From: Oceanobacillus kimchii X50
GTDB taxonomy: Bacteria > Bacillota > Bacilli > Bacillales > Amphibacillaceae
Assembly: GCF_000340475.1 (NCBI RefSeq)
Contig: NZ_CM001792.1
Span: 3,248,592 to 3,312,591 of the forward strand
Direction: 5' to 3'
Length of the DNA stretch: 64,000 nt
The position numbers were made by a program, and so were the translations under genes. Below, piece by piece: positions 34,026-43,400 of this stretch (within the stretch, counting starts at the first letter, position 1; every line of letters starts with the position of its first letter). The notes below the pieces were generated by a model. It was not told the origin of the DNA, did no database searches, and saw nothing but the letters and a program-made list of their open reading frames with translations.

Positions 34026-35198
34026 TTATTTTGATTTCGTAGTCTTTTTTTCTTTATCTACTTGTGGAGTAGATTTTCGCACAAAGTCGGTGATTAGCTT
34101 ATAATATGCATTCGCCATCATCCAAATGCTCTCATTTTCATCTTCAAAGAATTCAATATTGTAGCCATCTAATTTATTGTTTAATGCTTTAAGATAATCT
34201 TTTAATACAGCCGATCCGCCACCCACAAAGTAGCAAATTTCTGATTGAGAATTTTTCGCCCATACATTTCTTAAATAACGATACTCTTTCTTCGCTAATT
34301 CTAACAGTATATGGTCTGTAATATCATGGACATTCGTACGACTTCCTTTTACCATAATATGATTCCGATCATTTTTCCTGGTTATAATGTCTACTACATC
34401 TCGACGACTGTCTAATTCTACTCCGTGTTTAGTCCGGATTTCTTCTCGTATTTGTTCCAACGATTCAGACACACCTAAATTAAATCCTTGTGCTTTATCA
34501 TCATCCACATTCCGATTTCGAATAACAGCAATATCTGTGGATAAACCACCGATATCTTGAATAAGAATTTGTTTATCTATTAAATCTTTGTTGATAACTT
34601 TTAAATCATTATCCATTATTAAATTCACATAAGCAGCGAATCCTTCTGGATATACTTTAACTTCATCAAACTTTATATTGACTTTTTTACCTTGATATTT
34701 TGGTGTTACAAGAAATTCAACTTGATGAACTGAACTTAATAAGTGGGAACGATAAGCTACGTCTTTTCCTTCTTTTACTTCACGAAGTGGTAAGCCGGTA
34801 CCTAATGTATAGTTTGCATCAGTTACTCCATTTTTCTCTTCAAAATCACTGGTACTTACAGCATCTAGTGCCAATGAAGTTAACAACATAATCAATGTTT
34901 GGTCCTCTTCTGATTTACTACTGCCTTGATCTAACTCTTGTGAATTAGTTGTCTTTGTCGCCAAGCTCCCTACTCTATAAATAAGGTTATTCTCTGATAG
35001 GGCAGGAGAGTGAATTCGGATATGTATATTCTCTAGTATCTCCTTATCATCCAACTCTTCAATTCCAATTACTGGTCTTTCTTCTAAATCTGGAGCAATA
35101 ACATTCGGAATATATAATTCATTTTCTAACTTTCCATAGTTTCCTTTTAAAGCATCATTTCCTACATCTACTGCAGCAATTCTTGATTTTGTCATCAT
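34026..35198 (-). CDS. parM: ParM/StbA-like actin homologue
   Basis: A 390-aa member of the actin/Hsp70 ATPase superfamily of the ParM/StbA type, which forms dynamic filaments that push DNA apart. Visible: phosphate 1 loop AAVDVGNDALKGNYG, phosphate 2 loop ILIQDIGGLSTDIAVI, and the adenosine loop YFVGGGSAVLKDYL. The C-terminal tail is Lys/Thr rich. It is co-transcribed with a ParR-like gene. Such pairs are usually plasmid borne, but the neighbours here are core chromosomal genes. Start is at one of two adjacent ATGs (35198 or 35195) after GAGAGGAG; the second is better spaced. Confidence 0.85.
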   Translation of the reverse strand: MMTKSRIAAVDVGNDALKGNYGKLENELYIPNVIAPDLEERPVIGIEELDDKEILENIHIRIHSPALSENNLIYRVGSLATKTTNSQELDQGSSKSEEDQTLIMLLTSLALDAVSTSDFEEKNGVTDANYTLGTGLPLREVKEGKDVAYRSHLLSSVHQVEFLVTPKYQGKKVNIKFDEVKVYPEGFAAYVNLIMDNDLKVINKDLIDKQILIQDIGGLSTDIAVIRNRNVDDDKAQGFNLGVSESLEQIREEIRTKHGVELDSRRDVVDIITRKNDRNHIMVKGSRTNVHDITDHILLELAKKEYRYLRNVWAKNSQSEICYFVGGGSAVLKDYLKALNNKLDGYNIEFFEDENESIWMMANAYYKLITDFVRKSTPQVDKEKKTTKSK

Positions 35199-35286
35199 AT
35201 TACTCCTCTCTTCTATTAACCTACGAATCTAGCATAGCTTTTTTAAATGAAAACCTCAAGTACTAATTTCATAAAGTTTATATTGT

Positions 35287-35402
35287 TGTATACTTGTAAT
35301 CTTTTTGAAAACATTGGCGTGTCAATATGTTTTCTTATTTGTTTACATGTATACATTATAAGTTTACTTTTGTTTACTTATTTTGTATACATGTATACAA
35401 AA
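35287..35402. promoter_or_regulatory. Palindrome cluster, candidate centromere/operator of the ParM locus
   Basis: Within 116 bp upstream of the actin gene are TTGTATACTTGTAA (35287-35300), TTTACATGTATAC (35342-35354), two GTTTACTT copies (35362 and 35372) and a perfect 22-bp palindrome at 35381-35402 centred on ATGTATACAT-like half sites (TTTTGTATACA each side). The shared GTATAC/GTTTAC unit suggests several sites for one DNA-binding protein, for example the ParR-like protein. They also lie between the divergent actin and GGDEF genes and could control both. Confidence 0.5.
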
Positions 35403-35575
35403 AGCAATGTTGATTACTACCAATTAAAATGAACTTTTTATCCTTTAAAATTAAATTGTTAAATTTTACAATAATTTCTTACAATTACGGTCTTTATGTG
35501 CTATTATATTTAAACATAGGTAGAATAGCCTATTATCTATCTACTAAAAAATCAACTTTGGAAAGGATTAATTCT

Positions 35576-36853
35576 ATGTACCGGTTACGCTTTTTTATAC
35601 TATTTATTTTCGCTTCCGCAATAACTGTTGCATTTATATCTGGACCAATTGATGTTAATATTTCTACTTATCTACTCATCTTTTTAGTATATTTCTTGTT
35701 TACAGCTTTATATTCCAATCTGAAAACAATTGTGAGAACTGGGAATGTAAATGTAGACTACAGTATCTCATATAATTTATCTTTAGTTTTATATACTGGA
35801 CCGCTAGGATTATTTATTTTTGAAGTATTTAGCAGATTTTATGTGTATTTTATTCGTAAGAAAAATGGCACAGCAGATGAAGATGAATTTCTTCATACTT
35901 TTTATAACATCGGTGGACCTACTCTTCTTAACGTATTTGGATACTATTGCTTTTTTACTGTCTATCCATATCTTGAACATCTTAAATTTGGTTTCTGGTT
36001 TTTATTAATACCTATAGTTATTATGATTGATATTTTATCTTCTATTCTATTACTTATAATATTCCATTTTGCAGGCAATATTAGTACTGGCCAAGATGCA
36101 TGGGCGTTTATAAAAGGAAAAAGCATGTTAGACACGTTAAAAGGTGCTATTTCCAATGGTTTACTTTTTTTATTTTTAACACAACAACATTGGGAAGCAC
36201 TTATTGGATTGTTTATACTAAACTACTTAGTAAGCCGATCAGCAGTTCTTCAATCTCGAACTCTACAACATAAGATAGAAAGAGATCGATTTGAACAAAT
36301 GGCGTATACTGATTTCCTTACAAAACTACATAATCGCACCTATATGAATAAGATAATGAACGAACTCAATGAATCTGAACAGTATGTAGGCATAGTTGTA
36401 ACCGATATTGATACCTTCAAACGAATTAACGACACGTATAACCACAACGTGGGTGATAAGGTAATTCAACACTTTGCCAACCATATTAAAAGTAAACTTA
36501 ATCACCATGATTATGTATTTCGTAGTGGTGGAGAAGAATTTACAATTATACTAACAAATAGAACATATGAGGAGTGTCAAAAACTTGTTATGCTTCTAAA
36601 AGAAGAAGTAGAACGAACTAGTGCACCAGCAGAATACAGGGGAAATACTATTGATGTAGACTACACTGCTACATTTGGTTTAAATTACTATCGTAGCGAA
36701 GAAAACAATGATATTCGAAAAGCCTATATCCAAGCTGACGAACTATTAATCAAGGCGAAAAATAATGGGAAAAATAGAGTACACTTATTCAATAGTACGA
36801 GCTCTACCGACCAAGAGGAAATACTAACTATTGAAAATGAAAATCCAACGTAG
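35576..36853 (+). CDS. Membrane-bound diguanylate cyclase (GGDEF domain)
   Basis: A 425-aa protein. Residues 1 to about 225 contain some seven membrane helices of a sensory type not assigned to a named domain; the rest is a GGDEF domain (from about YTDFLTKLHNRTYMNK), with the active-site loop RSGGEEF intact, so synthesis of cyclic di-GMP is expected. The inhibitory RxxD site is not conserved (NHHD occupies it), so product inhibition may be absent. The frame extends to 35429, but GGAAAGG 7 nt before the ATG at 35576 fixes the start. It is divergent from the ParM-like operon. Confidence 0.88.
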   Translation: MYRLRFFILFIFASAITVAFISGPIDVNISTYLLIFLVYFLFTALYSNLKTIVRTGNVNVDYSISYNLSLVLYTGPLGLFIFEVFSRFYVYFIRKKNGTADEDEFLHTFYNIGGPTLLNVFGYYCFFTVYPYLEHLKFGFWFLLIPIVIMIDILSSILLLIIFHFAGNISTGQDAWAFIKGKSMLDTLKGAISNGLLFLFLTQQHWEALIGLFILNYLVSRSAVLQSRTLQHKIERDRFEQMAYTDFLTKLHNRTYMNKIMNELNESEQYVGIVVTDIDTFKRINDTYNHNVGDKVIQHFANHIKSKLNHHDYVFRSGGEEFTIILTNRTYEECQKLVMLLKEEVERTSAPAEYRGNTIDVDYTATFGLNYYRSEENNDIRKAYIQADELLIKAKNNGKNRVHLFNSTSSTDQEEILTIENENPT

Positions 36854-36857
36854 CAAT

Positions 36858-36902
36858 TAAATAGTCCAGATTTAATTAAAACATTACTCTGGACTATTTA
36901 AT
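36858..36902 (+). terminator. Terminator of the GGDEF gene
   Basis: Perfect 11-bp stem AATAGTCCAGA / TCTGGACTATT (36860-36870 with 36888-36898), 6 nt after the stop codon. Confidence 0.8.
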
Positions 36903-36956
36903 ATAAACTAATATCAAAATTTGCTTCATATGATACTCTCTGAGAAGAATATAATA

Positions 36957-37430
36957 CTATAGTTCAATTATGTACCAACGATCCATAAATGAATGTTCTG
37001 AGCCTTCTATTGGACTCGATAATAAAGCAAAGCCATTTTGTTCGTATAATTTATTGGCTTGTATTAGCTCATGTCTGGTTTCTAAGTAACATTGATTATA
37101 TTTCTTTTTAGCAAAGTCCAAAGCAGTATTTAACAACCTTCTACCAACTCCTTTACCTTGTTGATCTTGGCGGACGTAAAATTTTTGTAATTCACATACA
37201 CCTTTCTCTATTACATACGGGGCAATACCAATTCCCCCAATTATTTCTTCACCTTCACACGCTACCCAGTACGAAGCATCTTTAATTGAATTATAGTAAG
37301 TAGATAAACGGGGTAATTCCGGATCATAATAAGCCGTCCCTTCTCGATCAAGATCTAGCGATTCCAATGAATCTTTTATTAGGTTTTCAATTTGATAATT
37401 ATCTTTTTCCTCAATTTCTCTAATGAACAT
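36957..37430 (-). CDS. GNAT family N-acetyltransferase
   Basis: A 157-aa acetyl-CoA-dependent acetyltransferase. The acetyl-CoA-binding motif A is clear: LQKFYVRQDQQGKGVGRRLLNTALDFAKK (Q/RxxGxG/A as QQGKGVG), with motif B around CYLETRHELIQANKLYEQNGF. The substrate is unknown. GGAGGAG precedes the ATG at 37430 by 9 nt; a further in-frame ATG at 37448 coincides with the binding site and is rejected. It follows rlmN with a terminator between them, so it is probably transcribed separately. Confidence 0.87.
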   Translation of the reverse strand: MFIREIEEKDNYQIENLIKDSLESLDLDREGTAYYDPELPRLSTYYNSIKDASYWVACEGEEIIGGIGIAPYVIEKGVCELQKFYVRQDQQGKGVGRRLLNTALDFAKKKYNQCYLETRHELIQANKLYEQNGFALLSSPIEGSEHSFMDRWYIIEL

Positions 37431-37451
37431 GCACCATCTCTCCTCCATATA

Positions 37452-37483
37452 TAAAAAGCTCCCTTATCGAAAAGGAAGCTTTC
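37452..37483 (-). terminator. Terminator of rlmN
   Basis: AAAGCTCCCTT / AAGGAAGCTTT stem with one mismatch and a TTTTTATA tail on the minus strand. Confidence 0.75.
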
Positions 37484-37492
37484 TTATTAAAC

Positions 37493-38560
37493 TTAGACTG
37501 CTTTTGATTTCTTAATTTGTTTACTTCGTAGTTGTCCACATGCTGCGTCAATATCTGCGCCATTTTCCCAACGAACACCGCAGTTAATACCCTGTTCCGT
37601 TAATGTTTCATAAAAAGCTTGAATATTTTCTGATTTACTACGACGATAGTCAATATGTTCATCTACCGTATTATATGGAATTAAGTTAACATAAGCAAGA
37701 TGACGATGATTTTTAATTAAATTCGCTAGTTCTATCGCTTCTTTCTTATGATCATTTACGTCATCTAACATAATGTATTCATACGTAATTCGGCGATTTT
37801 TCTTCTGTAAGTAATATTCAACAGATTTCATCAACTTATCTATTGGAAAAGCTCGGTTGATCTTCATTATTTTCGTGCGTAGCTCATCATTAGGTGCATG
37901 TAATGAGATAGCCAAGTTTACTTGAATTGGATCGTCTGCAAACTCATAGATTTTATGTGCTAATCCACTAGTAGATACCGTTATATGCCTTGCACCAATA
38001 TTTAGCCCTCGGTCATCATTGACTGTGTACAAGAAGTCCATGAGATTTTTATAATTATCAAATGGTTCGCCAATCCCCATTACAACAATGTGACTTACTC
38101 GTTCCTTTTCACCACGTTCATCGAGATGTTTTTGTACATTCATAATTTGCTCTACAACTTCTCCACTAGAGAGATCCCTACTTTTCCTCAAAAGACCACT
38201 AGCACAGAAGGTACAGCCAATATTACAACCGACCTGGGTAGTTACACAAACCGATAAGCCATAATGGAATCGCATCAATACAGTCTCAATTAAGTTCCCA
38301 TCTTCCAGCTTAAATAAAAACTTTATAGTGCCATCTTGAGATTCTTGGCGTATCTCCTCACCCATTGTATGTAACACAAAGTTATCTTTTAACAATTGAA
38401 TTGCTGATTGATTCACATTATTCATTTCATCAAAATTATTAATTCTCTTTTTATAAAGCCAATTCCATACTTGTTCTGCACGGAAACGCTTCTCACCGTG
38501 TTCCATTAGCCAATCTTTCAACTTTTCATACGTTAAGCCATATATAGATGATTTACTCAT
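37493..38560 (-). CDS. rlmN: Radical SAM rRNA adenine-C2 methyltransferase
   Basis: A 355-aa radical SAM enzyme methylating A2503 of 23S rRNA (and often A37 of some tRNAs). The Fe-S motif is CNIGCTFC (CxxxCxxC); [17 protein letters not shown] and the C-terminal [15 protein letters not shown] with the resolving cysteine are present. The mechanism uses two cysteines, of which the second is in AACGQL. No features specific to the resistance enzyme Cfr were noted. The ATG at 38560 follows GAGGG at 6 nt; an adjacent TTG codon upstream is unlikely. It is not in the usual Bacillus yloN context, so it could be a second paralogue. Confidence 0.9.
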   Translation of the reverse strand: MSKSSIYGLTYEKLKDWLMEHGEKRFRAEQVWNWLYKKRINNFDEMNNVNQSAIQLLKDNFVLHTMGEEIRQESQDGTIKFLFKLEDGNLIETVLMRFHYGLSVCVTTQVGCNIGCTFCASGLLRKSRDLSSGEVVEQIMNVQKHLDERGEKERVSHIVVMGIGEPFDNYKNLMDFLYTVNDDRGLNIGARHITVSTSGLAHKIYEFADDPIQVNLAISLHAPNDELRTKIMKINRAFPIDKLMKSVEYYLQKKNRRITYEYIMLDDVNDHKKEAIELANLIKNHRHLAYVNLIPYNTVDEHIDYRRSKSENIQAFYETLTEQGINCGVRWENGADIDAACGQLRSKQIKKSKAV

Positions 38561-38563
38561 CAA

Positions 38564-38885
38564 TAACCCTCATTTCCATTTTTACTCCTACACTATATTA
38601 CTTGATATAGATTTGTATATCAAATAGTTTTTCAAGAATTTAGCTAATTGAGTCTTTGTTTAATTTCCATTACAGACAGACGAATTCCGTAGACACAGCT
38701 TCAATATACTTGAAAAGAAGAACACTTTTAAATGGATCTTCAGCTCGCGCTATTCTGAGCAGAGATAGCCGTCTTTTATTACAATAAACGCCAAAGTTAA
38801 TGCTATAATTCAAACATTATTATATAACCATCACAAAAGGTTCGTTTTTTAACTTAGCAATTATGAAATTGATTCAATTAAAAAT
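38564..38885. repeat. Intergenic stretch with a degenerate Bacillaceae repeat
   Basis: No gene is supported. On the minus strand 38690-38778 reads AGACGGCTATCTCTGCTCAG then AATAGCGCGAGCTGAAGATCC, which follows the well-known Bacillaceae intergenic repeat (AGACGGCGACTCCTGCGGGA, AGCGCGAGCTGAAGATCC) with many substitutions. A related, differently decayed copy is at about 57484-57580. Confidence 0.45.
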
Positions 38886-38930
38886 ATAAAAGCACTCCCT
38901 GTTAATTTTGACTAACAGGAGTGCTTTTAG
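38886..38930 (-). terminator. Terminator of the glutamate synthase operon
   Basis: AAAAGCACTCC(C)TGTTA / TAACAGGAGTGCTTTT around an 8-nt loop; very stable, U-rich tail on the minus strand. Confidence 0.9.
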
Positions 38931-38948
38931 ACATTTTATAATAAATAT

Positions 38949-40433
38949 TTATGGAAGCATCGTATCTCCCATCAAGAAACGATCACACTCCCGTGCCGCT
39001 CCTCGACCTTCATTGATCGCCCAAACGATTAGACTTTGTCCTCGTCGCATATCTCCGGCTGCAAAAACACCTTCAATATTCGTTTGAAATTCGCCGTATT
39101 TTGCTTTTACAGTAGTACGAGTTGTAGTTTCTACATCTAGAGATTCTATTAGCCCTTGATCTGGACCTTGGAAACCAATAGCAACTAATACTAAATCTGC
39201 TGGCCAAACCTTTTCTGTTCCTGGTATTTCTTCACGTATTTTTTTTCCACCTTCATAACGTGTTTTTACATTAATCGTGTGTACTTCTTTAACATGACCA
39301 TTTTCATCGCCAACAAACTTTGTAGTCTGAACTGCAAAAGCACGTGGATCATCACCAAATTGCGCTTCAGCTTCTTTATGACCATACTCCACACGATGAA
39401 TTTTCGGATATTGGGGCCATGGATTAGCTTCTTCATCACGTAAGAGATTACGTTTTTCATAGATATCAAATTGTGTAAGACTTTTACAATTATGACGAAC
39501 TGAGGTAGCAAGACAATCCGTTCCTGTATCACCACCACCAATGACGATAACATCCTTATCTTTTGCAGATATATAATTCCCATCTTCCAAATTAGAATCT
39601 AGTAAACTTTCAACATTTGCATGTAAAAAGTCCATAGCAGGATGTACTCCTTTAAGATGACTACCTTCCACTGGCATGTCACGATGTAAGCTTGCTCCGC
39701 CACAGAGTACAACAGAATCATATATCTCTTGTAACTCTTCATTGGTAATATCTTTACCAACTTCCGTATTCGTAATAAACTCAATGCCCTCTTGTTCTAA
39801 AATGGACACACGCCTGATTACAATATCATAAGATAGTTTCATTTCTGGAATCCCATATGTTAAAAGTCCACCAACGCGCTTGTCTCTCTCATAAACTGTA
39901 ACAGAATGTCCTGCTTTGTTTAACTGATCGGCTGCAGCTAAACCGGCAGGACCAGACCCAACGATTGCTACACGTTTACCGGTACGGATTTTTGGTGGGT
40001 TTGGTACAACCCATCCTTCCTCAAATCCTTTTTCAATAATTGATCTTTCCACCGTACGAATAGCTACCGCAGGTTCATTAATTCCTAACACACACGCGCC
40101 TTCGCAAGGCGCCGGACATGCAATCCCAGTGAACTCAGGAAAATTATTCATCTGATGTTCCTTATCTAGTGCTTCTCGCCATTTCCCCTCGTACACTAGG
40201 TTATTCCACTCTGGAATTAAGTGATAGACAGGGCAACCTGATGTTACCCCTGCTATCTCAATTCCTTGATGACATGTAGGAACACCACAATCCATACAAC
40301 GAGCACCTTGTTTTTGCACTTCCTCATCTGACATCGGAGCCGTATAATCGTTCCAGTCTTTAACACGCTCTTGTGGATTTCTGCCAGGACGTGCTTGCCT
40401 TTCATACTCCATAAAACCTGTTTGTTTTCCCAT
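38949..40433 (-). CDS. gltB: Glutamate synthase small subunit
   Basis: The 494-aa NADPH-oxidising subunit of glutamate synthase (GltB in Bacillus, GltD in E. coli), passing electrons to the large subunit. The N-terminal cysteine-rich region for the 4Fe-4S clusters is visible ([28 protein letters not shown]), followed by the FAD motif [13 protein letters not shown] and the NADPH motif [17 protein letters not shown] lies 6 nt before the ATG at 40433. The gene follows the large subunit after 34 nt and forms an operon with it. Confidence 0.96.
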   Translation of the reverse strand: MGKQTGFMEYERQARPGRNPQERVKDWNDYTAPMSDEEVQKQGARCMDCGVPTCHQGIEIAGVTSGCPVYHLIPEWNNLVYEGKWREALDKEHQMNNFPEFTGIACPAPCEGACVLGINEPAVAIRTVERSIIEKGFEEGWVVPNPPKIRTGKRVAIVGSGPAGLAAADQLNKAGHSVTVYERDKRVGGLLTYGIPEMKLSYDIVIRRVSILEQEGIEFITNTEVGKDITNEELQEIYDSVVLCGGASLHRDMPVEGSHLKGVHPAMDFLHANVESLLDSNLEDGNYISAKDKDVIVIGGGDTGTDCLATSVRHNCKSLTQFDIYEKRNLLRDEEANPWPQYPKIHRVEYGHKEAEAQFGDDPRAFAVQTTKFVGDENGHVKEVHTINVKTRYEGGKKIREEIPGTEKVWPADLVLVAIGFQGPDQGLIESLDVETTTRTTVKAKYGEFQTNIEGVFAAGDMRRGQSLIVWAINEGRGAARECDRFLMGDTMLP

Positions 40434-40467
40434 CAAAAGCCTCCCTTTCTGCTGACATGAATCATAC

Positions 40468-43400
40468 TTATACGTTCACCTTATCTTTTTGTACTTTAAT
40501 TTGATTGGTTTCCTCAAAAGCTTGTAGTTCTGCTTGATATTTAGTTAATCCTGTATTCATTAACATGGATATACGTTCTCTCATTGCTAAATATGCTTTT
40601 GGAATTACACGAATAAATGATGTTGAATATTTTTCCCAATACGAAAGGATTCTTGCAGCATGACCACTATCTGTATATTCCACATGCTTTTCAATTGAAT
40701 TGTATAAGTCTACCAATTCTTTTTCATCCGTAACACGTTCAACATGAACGAGAGAATTATTTACCATATTATTAAATTCGTCTTTTTCATCAAATACATA
40801 AGCAACTCCACCTGACATACCAGCAGCAAAGTTTCTACCGGTTTTTCCAAGGACGATTACTTGGCCACCAGTCATATATTCACAGCCATGATCACCGATA
40901 CCTTCTACAACAATCGACGCTCCACTATTTCGAACTGCAAAACGTTCTCCTGCTATGCCTCGAATGTATGCTTCACCTGCAGATGCACCATAAAATGCGA
41001 CGTTTCCTATGATAATATTCTTTTCGGGCTCAAATGTAACCGTTGAAGATGGTCTAACGATTATTTTTCCACCAGACAATCCTTTACCAACAAAGTCATT
41101 GGCATCTCCTATTAATTTTAGAGACATTCCTTTTGGAATAAATGCACCGAAACTTTGTCCTGCGGAACCATTAAAGTTTAGTTTAATCGTATCTTCAGGT
41201 AAACCATGTTCACCATATTTTTCTGTAATCGCGTGACCTAATAAAGTCCCTGTTACACGGTTAATATTTCGAATGGCAACTGAAAATTCTATAGGTGTTC
41301 CATCTTCTATTGTCGATTCACAAATCGGTAGTAACTCCTGATAATCCAATGTTTTATCAATACCATGATCCTGCTGTTGCGTTGCATACTGATCTATTTT
41401 AAAAGGTAGCTCCGGTCTATATAATAATGCAGATAAATCAATATCTTTCGCTTTCCAATGATCCAGCTGTTTTGCCTCTAGCACATCGGAGCGTCCAATC
41501 ATTTCATTAATCGTACGGAAGCCAAGTGATGCCATAATCTCTCTGGCTTCTTGAGCGATAAATTGCATGAAATTAACGACATGATCCGGGTCACCAGAAA
41601 ACTTTTCTCTTAAAGCAGGATTTTGTGTTGCAATTCCAACTGGGCAAGTGTCTAAGTGACAAACACGCATCATTACACAGCCTAATGCTACCAATGGCGC
41701 TGTAGAGAAGCCGTACTCTTCTGCTCCTAATAAAGCAGCAACAACTACATCTCTACCAGTCATCATCTTACCGTCTGTTTCCACAGTAATACGGTCACGT
41801 AATCCGTTTAATAATAATGTTTGATGTGTTTCAGCCAAACCAATTTCCCAAGGAAGTCCAGTATGCTTCAAGCTAGTACGAGGTGCTGCACCTGTACCGC
41901 CATCATAACCACTAATCACAACATGGTCCGCTCTTCCTTTCGCTACACCTGCTGCAATTGTTCCAACTCCTACAGCTGCCACTAGTTTTACACTAATACG
42001 CGCATTAGGATTGGCATTTTTCAAGTTATAGATTAATTCCGCAAGATCTTCGATGGAATAAATATCGTGGTGAGGTGGTGGAGAGATTAATTCAACTCCA
42101 GGAGTTGATCCACGCACTTCCGCTACCCATGGGTATACTTTTTTGCCAGGGAGCTGGCCACCTTCACCTGGTTTGGCTCCTTGTGCTACTTTTATTTGAA
42201 TCTCATCTGCATTTACTAAATAATTACTAGTTACACCAAAACGTCCAGAGGCAACTTGTTTTACGGCACTTCTTCTTAAGTCACCATTTTCATCTGGTAT
42301 AAACCGATCGATGGACTCACCACCTTCTCCAGTATTACTGCGTCCACCTAATCGATTCATTGCGATCGCTAAAGCTTCATGTGCTTCTTTACTAATCGAT
42401 CCAAAAGACATTGCTCCTGTTTTAAATCGTTTTACAATATTTTCTACAGGCTCTACTTCTTCAATTGGTACCGGCGTCCTGTCTTTAAAATCTACTAATC
42501 CACGCAAGGATTGTAAGTTTAATGCATCATCGGTAAGCATATTAGAATACTCTTTAAAGAGCTCGTAGTTATTGGATCTTACAGAATGTTGCAATGTTTG
42601 AATCGTCTGTGGATTATATTGATGATCTTCACCATTAACTCTGTATTGGAACTCATCACCAGGTATTAAATTACGTTTTCCATCTCGAGCTTCTGCAAAT
42701 GCTAGCTGATGTCTCATCATTGCTTCTTTTTCGATAGTATCAAGCTTAATGCCCCCTAATCGAGAAGCTGTTCCAGTAAAGTAATAATCGGTAACATCCT
42801 GATGTATACCTACCGCCTCAAAAATTTGAGCACCACGATAACTTTGAATTGTAGAAATGCCCATTTTAGATAATATTTTGATAATTCCGTCAGTTACAGC
42901 AGTAATATATCTCGTATACGCCTCATCTACTGAATCTACCTTTATTTCATCCGCTTGGAATAAATTAAAATACGTATCGAAAGCAAGATAAGGGTTAATC
43001 GCTTCTGCTCCATATCCTAATAAAGCTGCAAAATGATGTACCTCTCTAGGCTCTCCTGACTCAACTAATAAACTAACTTTCGTACGAACTCCCTTACGAA
43101 TCAAATGATGATGCAAACCAGAAACTGCTAACAAGGCTGGAATTGCTGCTTGTTTCTCATTTACTCCCCTGTCTGACAGGATAAGTAAACTGACGCCTCT
43201 CTTCATTGCTCTATCCGCCTGTACAAATAGTGTATCAAGCGCTTCTTTCATATTTCCTTCTTTTTCAGTATCAAACAATGTAGATAGCGTTTCTACGGAT
43301 AGCCTTTCTAAGCGCTGATGTCGTATTGCTTCTAACTCTTCATTACGTAAAACGGGTGTCTCTAGACGAATATGTCTACAATTATCCGCTGTAGGCTTCG

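Noticed and set aside
33489..35198. Toxin-antitoxin pair
   Set aside because: The larger gene is clearly an actin-type ATPase and the smaller has the DNA-binding adaptor plan, so partition is the better model.
35429..35575. Longer N-terminus for the GGDEF protein
   Set aside because: No ribosome binding site at 35429; GGAAAGG is correctly placed for the ATG at 35576.
37493..38560. Cfr-type antibiotic resistance methyltransferase
   Set aside because: The cysteine motif and C-terminal AACGQLR region fit ordinary RlmN; nothing specific to Cfr was seen.
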